Assembly: GCF_001552675.1 (NCBI RefSeq) | Contig: NZ_BCRQ01000004.1 | Location: forward strand, 1 to 64,000 | Reading direction: 5' to 3' | DNA length: 64,000 nt | Source: Alicyclobacillus sendaiensis NBRC 100866 | GTDB lineage: Bacteria; Bacillota; Bacilli; Alicyclobacillales; Alicyclobacillaceae | In this document: in pieces, positions 51,516 to 59,425 of the stretch | Numbering within the stretch: position 1 is the first letter of the stretch | Layout of the letters: the number at the start of each line of letters is the position of its first letter | Notes under the pieces: model-generated | Seen by the model: the letters and a program-made list of their open reading frames with translations, nothing else | Told to the model about the DNA's origin: nothing | The model's database searches: none | Position numbers and translations under genes: made by a program

Positions 51516-52667
51516 TTACGCCTTGTCATACGATCTCAAAAGCTGGCTTCGCTCTGCATGTCGTTCCAACGCGAGTTCGATCAGGCGATCCAGCAGTTTG
51601 TCGTACGCGAGCCCGCTTGCTTCCCAGAGCTTCGGGTACATGCTGAAGCGCGTGAACCCGGGCATCGTATTGATCTCGTTCACGAGCACGCGCCCCGTCC
51701 CGCGCTCGACGAAAAAGTCCACTCGCGCGAGCCCCGCGCCGTCGATGGCCTGGAAGGCTTGGATGGCGTACGACTCCACGGCCTTCCGCTCCTCCGCGGA
51801 CAAATCTGCAGGAATACGCAGTTCCGCGCCCCCGTCCTGATATTTCGCTTCATAGTCGTAAAATTCGCGCTCGGGTAGGATCTCGCCAGCCACTGAGGCC
51901 ATCGGGTGGTCGTTGCCGAGGATGCCGATCTCGATCTCGCGGGCGTCGATGGCTTCCTCGACAATCACGCGTCGATCGTACGTCAGGGCGAGGTGCACCG
52001 CTTGCACGAGCTCCCGCTGATCGCGAGCTTTGGAAATGCCGACGCTCGATCCGAGATTCGCGGGTTTGACGAAGCAGGGGTAGCCGAGTTGCTCCTCGAT
52101 TTCCCGCACGATCCGGCCGTTGTCCTGGGTCCACGAGGCGCGCGTGAATCCGACCCAACGCGCCTGCGGGATTCCCACCGCGGAAAACACCTGCTTCATG
52201 GCGATTTTGTCCATGCCCAAAGCCGATGCAAGCACGCCGGATCCCACATAGGGGATTCCGACTATCTCCAAGAGCCCCTGGATGGTGCCGTCTTCGCCGA
52301 ACGTTCCGTGGAGCACGGGAAAGACGAGGTCGATCTCGTTCACGAGCGCCGGAGGGAGCCAGTCGGGCGAGCGCCTGACCTCGACGGACGAGAGTCCCTG
52401 AATCTCCCGATTGATGAACCGCTTCGACGGGGACGAGGCGTTCTCGGCGCTCTTCGCCGGCAGCGCGGCTGGCTGCTTGGCCTCGAGGGCCTTCCACGCG
52501 CCCTTCCCGACGTGCCAACGCCCATCCTTCGAAATTCCAATGGGTATCGTGGTATAGTGGAGAGGATCCAGCGCATCCATCACCGACTTGGCCGACTGCA
52601 GCGAGACCTCGTGTTCACCGGACTTTCCGCCAAAGATGACGCCGATCCTCAGTTTGCGATTGGGCAC
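51516..52667 (-). CDS. ddl: D-alanine--D-alanine ligase
   Basis: ATP-grasp ligase making the D-Ala-D-Ala dipeptide for peptidoglycan. IGVIFGGKSGEHEVSLQSAK at the N-terminus, FPVLHGTFGEDGTIQGLLE, the PCFVKPANLGSSVGISKARD ATP site and ARVDFFVERGTGRVLVNEINTMPGFT metal site. 383 aa. GTG start with GGAGATGG ahead. Divergent from murF, which uses its product; the 49 bp between them must hold both promoters. Confidence 0.95.
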   Translation of the reverse strand: MPNRKLRIGVIFGGKSGEHEVSLQSAKSVMDALDPLHYTTIPIGISKDGRWHVGKGAWKALEAKQPAALPAKSAENASSPSKRFINREIQGLSSVEVRRSPDWLPPALVNEIDLVFPVLHGTFGEDGTIQGLLEIVGIPYVGSGVLASALGMDKIAMKQVFSAVGIPQARWVGFTRASWTQDNGRIVREIEEQLGYPCFVKPANLGSSVGISKARDQRELVQAVHLALTYDRRVIVEEAIDAREIEIGILGNDHPMASVAGEILPEREFYDYEAKYQDGGAELRIPADLSAEERKAVESYAIQAFQAIDGAGLARVDFFVERGTGRVLVNEINTMPGFTRFSMYPKLWEASGLAYDKLLDRLIELALERHAERSQLLRSYDKA

Positions 52668-52716
52668 AGAACATCCATCTCCTTTTCAAAAACCTGCGTA
52701 GAGGGGAACGAACCAT

Positions 52717-54081
52717 ATGACACCGATGTCATTTGCGGACTTCGTCCACGTCGTAGGGGGCATCCCCCTCGTCGACCAAGCTCCGGACGTCACCGTCACG
52801 GGCGTGGCCATCGATCATCGACAGGTTCAACCAGGTGACGCGTTTGTCGCCTTTGTGGGGCAGCGCGTCGACGGGCACCAGTTTGTCGACGAAGCGTTTC
52901 GCCGCGGAGCCAGTGTAGCCGTCGTCACCAAAGACGTCAAGACGCTCGGTCCGTCGGTGCGCGTCCCACACGCCCTTCAGGCTGTGCAGGCGCTCGCCCG
53001 ATGGGAACGCGCTCACTTTGACGGTCCCGTGGTGGGCATCACGGGGTCGAATGGGAAGACGACGACCAAAGAGATGGTCGCCGCCGTGCTCACTGCGCTC
53101 GGCCCGTGCGTGTACACCTCGGCCAACCAGAACAACGAATTGGGCTTACCCCTCACCATTCTACAGCGGCAAGCCTCGCATCGTGCCATGGTTCTCGAGA
53201 TGGGGATGCGCGGCTTGGGACAAATTGAAGAACTGTGCCTCATCGCTCGGCCGAACATCGGCGTCATCACGCATATCGGGTACAACCACATCGAGCTCCT
53301 GGGGAGCCAGGAAAACATCGCCCTCGCTAAAACAGAGCTCATCGCAGGCTTGCCGCAAGACGGCGTGGCCGTGCTAAACGGAGACGATCCGTGGCTTCGC
53401 CGCATGCAGCACCGCACGCGCGCGCGCATCCTGTGGTACGGGATGAGCGATGGGTGTGACGTCCGCGCCACTTCGGTCAATTGGTCGCAGGAAGGCATGT
53501 CTTTCAAGGTCGAGACGCCCAAAGGATCCGAGAACCTGCGGATTCGGCTCCTGGGCCAGCACAATGTGATGAACGCGCTGGCCGCTGTCGCGGTGGGGCA
53601 GGCACTCGGCATTTCTTTGGCCGACGTTCAGGCGGGTCTCGGCCGCGTCGAAGCGCAGCGAGGCCGCCTGCGCCTCGTGGATGCCGGCGAGGTGACGGTG
53701 ATCGACGACGCGTACAACGCAAGCCCCTCGTCGGTCGGCGCGAGCCTCGAGGTGCTCGAGCGCATTGCGAAGCCCGGGCACCGCGTCGCCGTGCTCGGCG
53801 ACATGCTGGAGCTCGGGGAGATGGCCGGCGAGGCGCACCGGGAAGTCGGGCGCAAAGCCGCGTCGGCCGGCGTGGACCGGCTGCTCTGCGTCGGCGAGTT
53901 GGCCATCGAGATGGCGCGCGCTGCACAAGAGGCGGGCGTGCCGGTGGTCCGTCACTTTCCGACCTTGGAAGAGCTTCTATCCTGTCTCGGATCCTACCTC
54001 GAGCCGAGAGACGTCGTGCTGGTGAAGGCGTCGCGAGCGATCCAGCTCGATCGCGCCGTGGACGCCATCGCGGCCCTGTGA
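52717..54081 (+). CDS. murF: UDP-MurNAc-tripeptide--D-Ala-D-Ala ligase
   Basis: Adds D-Ala-D-Ala to the UDP-MurNAc tripeptide, the last cytoplasmic step of stem-peptide assembly. Mur ligase with the N-terminal MurF domain (DVTVTGVAIDHRQVQPGDAF), P-loop GITGSNGKTTTKEM, TSANQNNELGLPLTIL, and IDDAYNASPSSVGASLEVL in the C-terminal domain. 454 aa, normal. Divergent from ddl. Together they form one functional step. Confidence 0.96.
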   Translation: MTPMSFADFVHVVGGIPLVDQAPDVTVTGVAIDHRQVQPGDAFVAFVGQRVDGHQFVDEAFRRGASVAVVTKDVKTLGPSVRVPHALQAVQALARWERAHFDGPVVGITGSNGKTTTKEMVAAVLTALGPCVYTSANQNNELGLPLTILQRQASHRAMVLEMGMRGLGQIEELCLIARPNIGVITHIGYNHIELLGSQENIALAKTELIAGLPQDGVAVLNGDDPWLRRMQHRTRARILWYGMSDGCDVRATSVNWSQEGMSFKVETPKGSENLRIRLLGQHNVMNALAAVAVGQALGISLADVQAGLGRVEAQRGRLRLVDAGEVTVIDDAYNASPSSVGASLEVLERIAKPGHRVAVLGDMLELGEMAGEAHREVGRKAASAGVDRLLCVGELAIEMARAAQEAGVPVVRHFPTLEELLSCLGSYLEPRDVVLVKASRAIQLDRAVDAIAAL

Positions 54082-54085
54082 ATCG

Positions 54086-54102
54086 GGGCGGGTACCCCGC
54101 CC
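54086..54102 (+). terminator. Hairpin after murF
   Basis: GGGCGGG/CCCGCCC stem with a three-base loop 5 nt after the murF stop; the following sequence has no T-run until GAATTTT. A weak terminator or mRNA end. Confidence 0.4.
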
Positions 54103-54256
54103 TCGCCGCCGAATTTTCACGAGATTTTGCGCGAATCCGGATCGGTTCGTCAGCATCTTTCGAGTAAAATAGAATTGTCGCACCTTTGAACATGTCACCG
54201 CGGGTCTCAAACTGTCGCATCGGAATCTCGGCTAGGCGGCGAAAGGGGAATGCCTC

Positions 54257-54496
54257 GTGGTCACTTGTCCGATCTGCAACGAACTGTTGCAGGAACTGAC
54301 GTCGGTGCACTGCATGACGCGCCACGGCATGACGAAGGCGAGCGTGATTGAAAAGTACGGCAAGCCGAAGCGCCTGTTCCTCACGTTCGCATCCAACTAT
54401 GCCATCCAAACGCCGACCATTAGTCCGCGCGACTTCTTGAATTCACAGCTGTTAACAGATCGACTCCTGTCCAAAACGAGAAAGTTTCATGTATAG
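54257..54496 (+). CDS. Ros/MucR-like C2H2 zinc-finger protein (79 aa)
   Basis: CPIC at residues 4-7 and HCMTRH at 18-23 give C-x2-C-x10-H-x4-H. The next residues, GMTKASVIEKYGKPK, match the HGMT...Y..K(W/Y)G tail of Ros/MucR prokaryotic zinc-finger regulators. That family is typical of alphaproteobacteria. The C-terminal 40 residues are not recognised. GTG start behind AAAGGGG; an ATG at 54250 is in another frame. Monocistronic, with a terminator after it. DNA binding is inferred from the motif only. Confidence 0.65.
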   Translation: MVTCPICNELLQELTSVHCMTRHGMTKASVIEKYGKPKRLFLTFASNYAIQTPTISPRDFLNSQLLTDRLLSKTRKFHV

Positions 54497-54530
54497 ATGC
54501 CGTTCGTCGCAGGTCGGAATCCATCGAGGA

Positions 54531-54570
54531 GGCGGGCGTGCCCCAGGGGAGGCGCGCCCGCCACTTGTTT
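54531..54570 (+). terminator. Terminator after the zinc-finger gene
   Basis: GGCGGGCGTGCC pairs with GGCGCGCCCGCC (12 bp, one G-U; 8-nt loop) and is followed by ACTTGTTT. Confidence 0.6.
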
Positions 54571-54684
54571 GAATGCGTCGGATCGTGGCAACAAATATAC
54601 AGAGGTTCTGCGCACGGGATGGACTCCCGCGGATGGACGGGTGTGGTATACTGCTGGCGTTGGAGAAGGGAGGAGGCAAAGCGA

Positions 54685-55641
54685 ATGCGATCGCCGTCGT
54701 TTTGGAAGCGACTCTTCGCGTTCACGGCCGCGTCCGCGATGCTCGTCGTGCCCTTCCGATTTCTCACCGTGAATGCCGTTGTGCGCGAATCCGATGCAAA
54801 GCCCTCGGCCTCCGTCTCATCCGTGTCCGATGTCACGGACGGAATCTACGACGGCGTGTTGATGAAAATGACCGACCTGTCGTACGTCAACCTGGCGGCG
54901 GAGGTGGGGCAGTCGATGGACGAGATGGAACGAGAGGCGCTCGTCCACCGCGGCCCGAAGTCCCTCCTCGACGAAATCGAACGCGTGAACAACATGGACT
55001 GGCATGAGACGTACGCAGAGGCCGTCCACGAATTCTTCGCCGATTTGCGCGGATGGCGGGTTCTGGCGGTCGACAACGAAGAGGCCCAGGCGGGATTCTA
55101 CGCGGTAGCGTACCAGAAAGGGCCCGACGTCGTCATCTCGTACCGCGGTACGACCAACAACGTCATGGATCTGGTCGCCGACGCGGGAATCTATTTGAGC
55201 GTTCCCAATATGATTGACCAACTCAACCCCGCGAAGTCGTTCTTCGCCTTGGCGTGCGCTCGGGCGTCGCAAGCGGTCCACGAATCGCCGATTCACGTGG
55301 TCCTGACCGGACATTCGATGGGTGGCTGGCTCGCGCAGTCCGTCTACCTGGAGGAGCGCAGGGTCGCCGGCCCGTGGGACATCGCAGGGGTCATCGTGTT
55401 CAATTCCATCGGCACAGGGTTTCAGCCGATGGCAGATCCATCGGTCGCCATCAAGGACTACCACTTTGACGGCGACGTCTTCAGCCGCTACGGAACCTCC
55501 CTCGGAAGCGTCATCGACGTTCCAAACCCAGATCCGGACGCGTCCGTGTACGATAAACACCAGATGTATGAGTTTTACCATTACTTTTACCCATACGCCG
55601 ACGGCACGGAGACCGCGCCGGCCGCCGGAGAGCGGGCGTGA
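54685..55641 (+). CDS. Secreted lipase-like alpha/beta hydrolase
   Basis: The N-terminal 33 residues form a signal peptide (WKRLFAFTAASAMLVVPFRF). The hydrolase domain has the nucleophile elbow GHSMGG with Ser at 211, preceded by DVVISYRGTTNNVMDLVADA, typical of class 3 lipase/DUF2974 proteins. Candidate acid and His lie in the C-terminal third. 318 aa. ATG 54685 with GGGAGGAGG ahead. An extended -10 TGGTATACT (54644-54652) lies just upstream. In an acidophile, an enzyme exported this way would work at low pH; that is inference. Confidence 0.82.
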   Translation: MRSPSFWKRLFAFTAASAMLVVPFRFLTVNAVVRESDAKPSASVSSVSDVTDGIYDGVLMKMTDLSYVNLAAEVGQSMDEMEREALVHRGPKSLLDEIERVNNMDWHETYAEAVHEFFADLRGWRVLAVDNEEAQAGFYAVAYQKGPDVVISYRGTTNNVMDLVADAGIYLSVPNMIDQLNPAKSFFALACARASQAVHESPIHVVLTGHSMGGWLAQSVYLEERRVAGPWDIAGVIVFNSIGTGFQPMADPSVAIKDYHFDGDVFSRYGTSLGSVIDVPNPDPDASVYDKHQMYEFYHYFYPYADGTETAPAAGERA

Positions 55642-55650
55642 CGCGGCCGC

Positions 55651-55983
55651 TCACCCAATCGGCGTGCCGTTCGGCACGGGCGCGTCAGGCGTGAGCAGGA
55701 CCACATCGCCCTCCTCCGGCAGTCCTCCGAGCACCAACACTTCCGAGGAAAACCCGGCAATGCGGCGCGGAGGAAAGTTGGTGACGGCCACGACCTGCCT
55801 GCCGACGAGGCCCTCGGGCGTGTACCGCCGCGTAATTTGCGCGCTCGACGCGCGCACCCCAATCTCGTCTCCGAAGTCGATCCACAGCTTGATGGCCGGT
55901 TTCCGCGCTTCCGGGAACGGCTCGGCTCTCACGACGGTTCCAATGCGGATGTCGAGTTTCTGAAAATCTTCGATCTGCGCCAC
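55651..55983 (-). CDS. csaA: CsaA tRNA-binding-domain protein
   Basis: A single EMAP/Trbp111-type domain of 110 aa, the same length as B. subtilis CsaA, a dimer with chaperone and tRNA-binding activity. Motifs: [34 protein letters not shown], and [22 protein letters not shown] 55983 is set by GGAGGTG 7 nt ahead; the frame is open further upstream without a site. Convergent with the lipase gene and divergent from the NRAMP-like gene. Confidence 0.9.
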   Translation of the reverse strand: MAQIEDFQKLDIRIGTVVRAEPFPEARKPAIKLWIDFGDEIGVRASSAQITRRYTPEGLVGRQVVAVTNFPPRRIAGFSSEVLVLGGLPEEGDVVLLTPDAPVPNGTPIG

Positions 55984-56030
55984 GCGCAAGCACCTCCACG
56001 GAATGTTGACTGTTGCAATCAAGTTTCGTG

Positions 56031-56049
56031 TTAGGTTAGACTAACGATA
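56031..56049. promoter_or_regulatory. DtxR/IdeR-like metalloregulator box
   Basis: TTAGGTTAGACTAACGATA agrees at 15 of 19 positions with the DtxR-type consensus TTAGGTTAGCCTAACCTAA and contains the exact inverted repeat GTTAG-A-CTAAC. A possible promoter, TTGCAA (56013-56018) with TAGACT (56037-56042) at 18 bp, overlaps it. So a metal-loaded repressor would block transcription of the NRAMP-like gene and perhaps csaA. Confidence 0.65.
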
Positions 56050-56129
56050 GCATAGAGATTCGGCAAACTCCGTCTATCCCTAATCCTATCCGCGGCGAGA
56101 TGGTGTTTGCAACGAGGGGAATGGGCGAG

Positions 56130-57389
56130 ATGGGACAAACGGACATCCTCCAGGCGGAGGTGCCGCGTTCGGCGCGGGGTTTTTGGTGGCGGCTCCTCGC
56201 GACGGTAGGGCCTGGCGTGATCGTGATGCTCGCCAACACGGACGCGGGCTGTATCATCACGGCCGCGCAGTCCGGGGCGGAGTGGGGCTACGCGATGGTG
56301 CTGCCTCAGTTGGTTCTGATCCCGATTGTCTATTTGGTGCAGGAAGTGACCGTGCGCCTCGGTCTCGTGACCGGGCGCGGACATGGGGAATTGATTCGAC
56401 AACACTTCGGGCGGGGATGGGCCTGGATCTCCGTGTCCACGCTCTTCTTGTCCGCGATTGGCGCACTGGTGACCGAGTTTGCCGGCATTGCGGGCGTCGG
56501 AGAACTGTTCGGCATCTCGCCGTACTACACGGTGTCGACGGCGACCGTGCTCTTGATCGCGCTCGCCCTGACGGGCAGCTACAGGCGCGTGGAACGCGTC
56601 GGGATCGCCATGGGGCTGTTCGAACTGGCGCTGGTGCCGGGGGCGCTGCTCGCACACCCCTCGTGGCCTCAGCTGCTGCGGGGCCTCGCGACCGTGCCGC
56701 TCAACCACCCGAGCTACGTGTACCTGCTCGCGGCGAACGTCGGCGCCGTCATCATGCCGTGGATGATCTTTTACCAGCAGTCGGCGGTGGTGAACCGCAA
56801 GTTAACCCTGCGGGACCTTCGCTTCGCCCGCTGGGATACGTTCTTGGGATCGATTTTGACCCAGGTCATCATGATTGCCGTGGTCGTCATGATTGCGGCG
56901 ACAGTGGGGCGGACGCACCCGAACGCCTCGCTCGAGACGGTGGGCGACATTGCGCAGGGCCTCACGCCGTTTCTCGGCACAGCTGCGGCGAAAGTGATCT
57001 TTGGCCTCGGCATGCTCGGCGCGAGCTTCGTGGCCGCGCTGGTCGTGTCGCTCGCGGGCGCGTGGGGCATCGGCGAGGTCACGGGCATTCGCCACAGCTT
57101 GAACACCCGCTGGAAGGACGCGAAGGCCTTTTACACGGTGTACAGCTTGGCGCACATCGGCGGCGCGTTGCTCGTCTTCAGCGGCGTGAACCTCATCAAC
57201 CTCTCGGTGGACACCGAAGTGATGAATTCGCTTCTGTTGCCCATCGTGCTTGGCTTCCTGTTGCTGCTCGAGCGCCGCGCCCTTCCGCCCGAGTATCGCA
57301 TGCGCGGCTGGTACCGAGCCGTTGTCACCGGCCTGTCCTTCATCGTGATGGCCTTTGGCGTGTACATGGGCCTGCAGCTCGTCATCTGA
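56130..57389 (+). CDS. NRAMP-family divalent metal transporter, divergent type
   Basis: Eleven or so membrane helices in 419 aa. The fold pattern is NRAMP (GPGVIVMLANTDAGCI in helix 1; AVIMPWMIFYQQSAVV in helix 6), but the classic helix 1 DPGN is TDAG and the helix 6 MPH is MPW. Such changes occur in NRAMP-related proteins with altered ion choice, including Mg transporters, so Mn/Fe uptake should not be assumed. I chose ATG 56130 behind GAGGGGA; 56100 and 56121 are in frame. The DtxR-like box lies 81 nt upstream. Confidence 0.85.
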   Translation: MGQTDILQAEVPRSARGFWWRLLATVGPGVIVMLANTDAGCIITAAQSGAEWGYAMVLPQLVLIPIVYLVQEVTVRLGLVTGRGHGELIRQHFGRGWAWISVSTLFLSAIGALVTEFAGIAGVGELFGISPYYTVSTATVLLIALALTGSYRRVERVGIAMGLFELALVPGALLAHPSWPQLLRGLATVPLNHPSYVYLLAANVGAVIMPWMIFYQQSAVVNRKLTLRDLRFARWDTFLGSILTQVIMIAVVVMIAATVGRTHPNASLETVGDIAQGLTPFLGTAAAKVIFGLGMLGASFVAALVVSLAGAWGIGEVTGIRHSLNTRWKDAKAFYTVYSLAHIGGALLVFSGVNLINLSVDTEVMNSLLLPIVLGFLLLLERRALPPEYRMRGWYRAVVTGLSFIVMAFGVYMGLQLVI

Positions 57390-57424
57390 CGGCGCAGGCC
57401 CTTTCGCTTGCCGCGGTTCTCGCG

Positions 57425-58690
57425 TCAAATCATCGCGCCCTGTCGCTCCAACTCGGCCCGCACGGTCGACGCGGCCGGCGCCTCGCCGTACGAGGCCTGC
57501 AGCGCGGCTGCGACGCCCGCCGCATGGCCCGTGGCGAGCGCCGTGCCCATGACGCGCGCGGACGCAAAGGCCGTCGGATCGCAGTCGATCACGCGCCCTG
57601 CGCACCACAGATTGGCGCGATCGCGCGCCTTGAGCGAGCGCAGGGGAATCTCGTAGTACGCGCGGTCCCGAATGTGTTGATAGCGCGGCGGCTCGCCAGG
57701 CTGGTGGATCTCGACCGGCCATCCGCCTCGGGCGATGGCATCCTCAAATTTCGCCGCATTCAGCACCTCTTCTCCGGTCAAGCGGTATTCCCCGTCAATG
57801 TGCCGGGTTTCGCGCACGCCGATGCTCGGCCCCGTGGCGACGAGGTAGGCGTCCTTGAACCCGGGCACGTGTTGACGAAACGCCTCGAGATAAGCCCAAG
57901 CCTGTCGCCGCGCCGACATCTCTGCCTGGGTGAGGCTCGCGCTGTCCAGTCCGTTCACCGCTTCGTCCGCGAAGAGCGCCAGCACGTTGTGCGATCCCGG
58001 CAACCGGACCACCATGCCTCTGTCCTTGGTGAGCACCGTGTCGCCCTGGCGCTTGGCTTGCCAGACAGCCGCGGTGAACTGGTGTCGGTGCAGTTGCACG
58101 TCGGGGGATACGCCGCCGAACTGCATGACCAACGTTCCGGCCTGTACGCGGCCCTCCTCATCGCCGTATCGGACGCCGTTGCCGCTCATGAAGGCGAGAT
58201 CCGCTTCTCCGCTCGCATCCACGAACGAGGAAGCCTCGACGGCGAACATTCCGCCGTGATGAAAGCAGTGGATGGCCCGAATCCGATCCCGCTCGACATC
58301 ACAGCCGACCACCGTCGTGTGGAGCCGGGCTTCGACCCCGGCTTCAAGGATCAGTTGGTCCAGCGCGAACTTCGTGCCTTCTGCGTCCAAGGGCACGATG
58401 ACATTTCCGGAGCCAGGGTTTCGAATCGGACCGTAGTACTTGCCGAGCTCGTCGAGTTTCTCGAGCAGCCGCCGTCCCACGCCGCCCACCACGGGTTCGA
58501 GCGGCTCCCGCTGCGCAAACAAGCCGCAGATGGTCAACACGGATGCGTGTGTCGCCGCACCTCCAAAATACGGGTTGCGCTCGACGATGAGGGTCTTTGC
58601 CCCGAGGCTCGCGGCGCCCACTGCGGCAGCGACACCGGCGCTGCCGCCGCCGACCACGACCACGTCATATCGCAACGTCTGCTGAGTCAC
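57425..58690 (-). CDS. FAD-dependent oxidoreductase (FAD_oxidored type)
   Basis: 421 aa with the dinucleotide fold at the start (DVVVVGGGSAGVAAAVGAAS), ERNPYFGGAATHASV and a C-terminal FAD site LWCAGRVIDCDPTAFASARV. This matches the pfam12831 group, which often acts on unknown small molecules. No Cys motif for Fe-S is seen. GTG start with GGGAGGTT ahead. It is monocistronic, convergent with the NRAMP-like gene. Substrate unknown. Confidence 0.82.
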   Translation of the reverse strand: MTQQTLRYDVVVVGGGSAGVAAAVGAASLGAKTLIVERNPYFGGAATHASVLTICGLFAQREPLEPVVGGVGRRLLEKLDELGKYYGPIRNPGSGNVIVPLDAEGTKFALDQLILEAGVEARLHTTVVGCDVERDRIRAIHCFHHGGMFAVEASSFVDASGEADLAFMSGNGVRYGDEEGRVQAGTLVMQFGGVSPDVQLHRHQFTAAVWQAKRQGDTVLTKDRGMVVRLPGSHNVLALFADEAVNGLDSASLTQAEMSARRQAWAYLEAFRQHVPGFKDAYLVATGPSIGVRETRHIDGEYRLTGEEVLNAAKFEDAIARGGWPVEIHQPGEPPRYQHIRDRAYYEIPLRSLKARDRANLWCAGRVIDCDPTAFASARVMGTALATGHAAGVAAALQASYGEAPAASTVRAELERQGAMI

Positions 58691-58832
58691 CTTTCAACCT
58701 CCCGGCCCAGTCCAAAGCGCATGTCTATCATACAACATCGGTGGAGCCGCGAATATGGGAGATCCGGTCGGCAGATGTCGATCGCGGCGTTTGGGATCGC
58801 TACAATGAAGGCGGGCAGGTGGTGAATGGAAG

Positions 58833-59381
58833 ATGCGGAATGAAGCGACGATCCGAGTGGCGCTCGGATCCCTGAACCGCGCCAAGCGTGAGGCGGTGGA
58901 GCGCGCGCTCGCGGCGTTCGGCGTGCGGGGCGAGATCGAGTGCGTGGACGTGCCCTCCGGCGTTCGGGCGCAGCCGCTCACGGACGAGGAGACGCGTCGA
59001 GGGGCCGTCGAGCGGGCGAAGCGGGCGCGGCGCGCGATGGGCACAGACCTCGGCGTGGGACTGGAGGGCGGCGTCGAGGAGACGGAGCACGGGATGATGC
59101 TCGTCAACTGGGCCGCAGTGGCGTATGGAGACGACCAAGTGGCGGTCGGCGGCGGCCTGCGCCTGATGCTGCCGGACGAGATCGCCCAGGGCATTCGCGC
59201 GGGCATGGAGCTCGGCGACGTCATGGACGCTTGGATGGGCACGACCGGGCTTCGCCACCGGGAGGGGGCCATCGGCGCGCTGACCGGCGGTCGAATCACG
59301 CGATCCGGCATGTTCCGGGACGCGCTCGTCTGCGCGCTCGCGGCCGCATTTCCGGAAGGGCGAAGGGCCAGCGACCGATAA
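58833..59381 (+). CDS. Inosine/xanthosine triphosphatase (YjjX/DUF84 family)
   Basis: 182-aa protein with the family start IRVALGSLNRAKREAVERAL, VPSGVRAQPLTDEETRRGAVERA, and VGLEGGVEE in the active-site pocket. Members hydrolyse damaged purine NTPs such as ITP and XTP. ATG 58833 with GGTGG ahead; a TACAAT (58801) is a possible -10. Divergent from the FAD gene and convergent with glnA. Confidence 0.87.
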   Translation: MRNEATIRVALGSLNRAKREAVERALAAFGVRGEIECVDVPSGVRAQPLTDEETRRGAVERAKRARRAMGTDLGVGLEGGVEETEHGMMLVNWAAVAYGDDQVAVGGGLRLMLPDEIAQGIRAGMELGDVMDAWMGTTGLRHREGAIGALTGGRITRSGMFRDALVCALAAAFPEGRRASDR

Positions 59382-59389
59382 GACACGGC

Positions 59390-59421
59390 GAGGCCGCGCG
59401 CCCGACGCGCGCGGCCTCTTT
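59390..59421. terminator. Hairpin terminator between yjjX-like gene and glnA
   Basis: GAGGCCGCGCG/CGCGCGGCCTC, 11 bp perfect, 7-nt loop, followed by TTTA on the plus strand. On the minus strand it lies 5 nt after the glnA stop. Confidence 0.7.
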
Positions 59422-59425
59422 ACCA

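Noticed and set aside
56183-58825. An 880-codon plus-strand frame crossing the NRAMP-like and FAD genes
   Set aside because: Shadow of two real genes in another frame or strand; Arg/Gly-rich translation without any recognisable motif.
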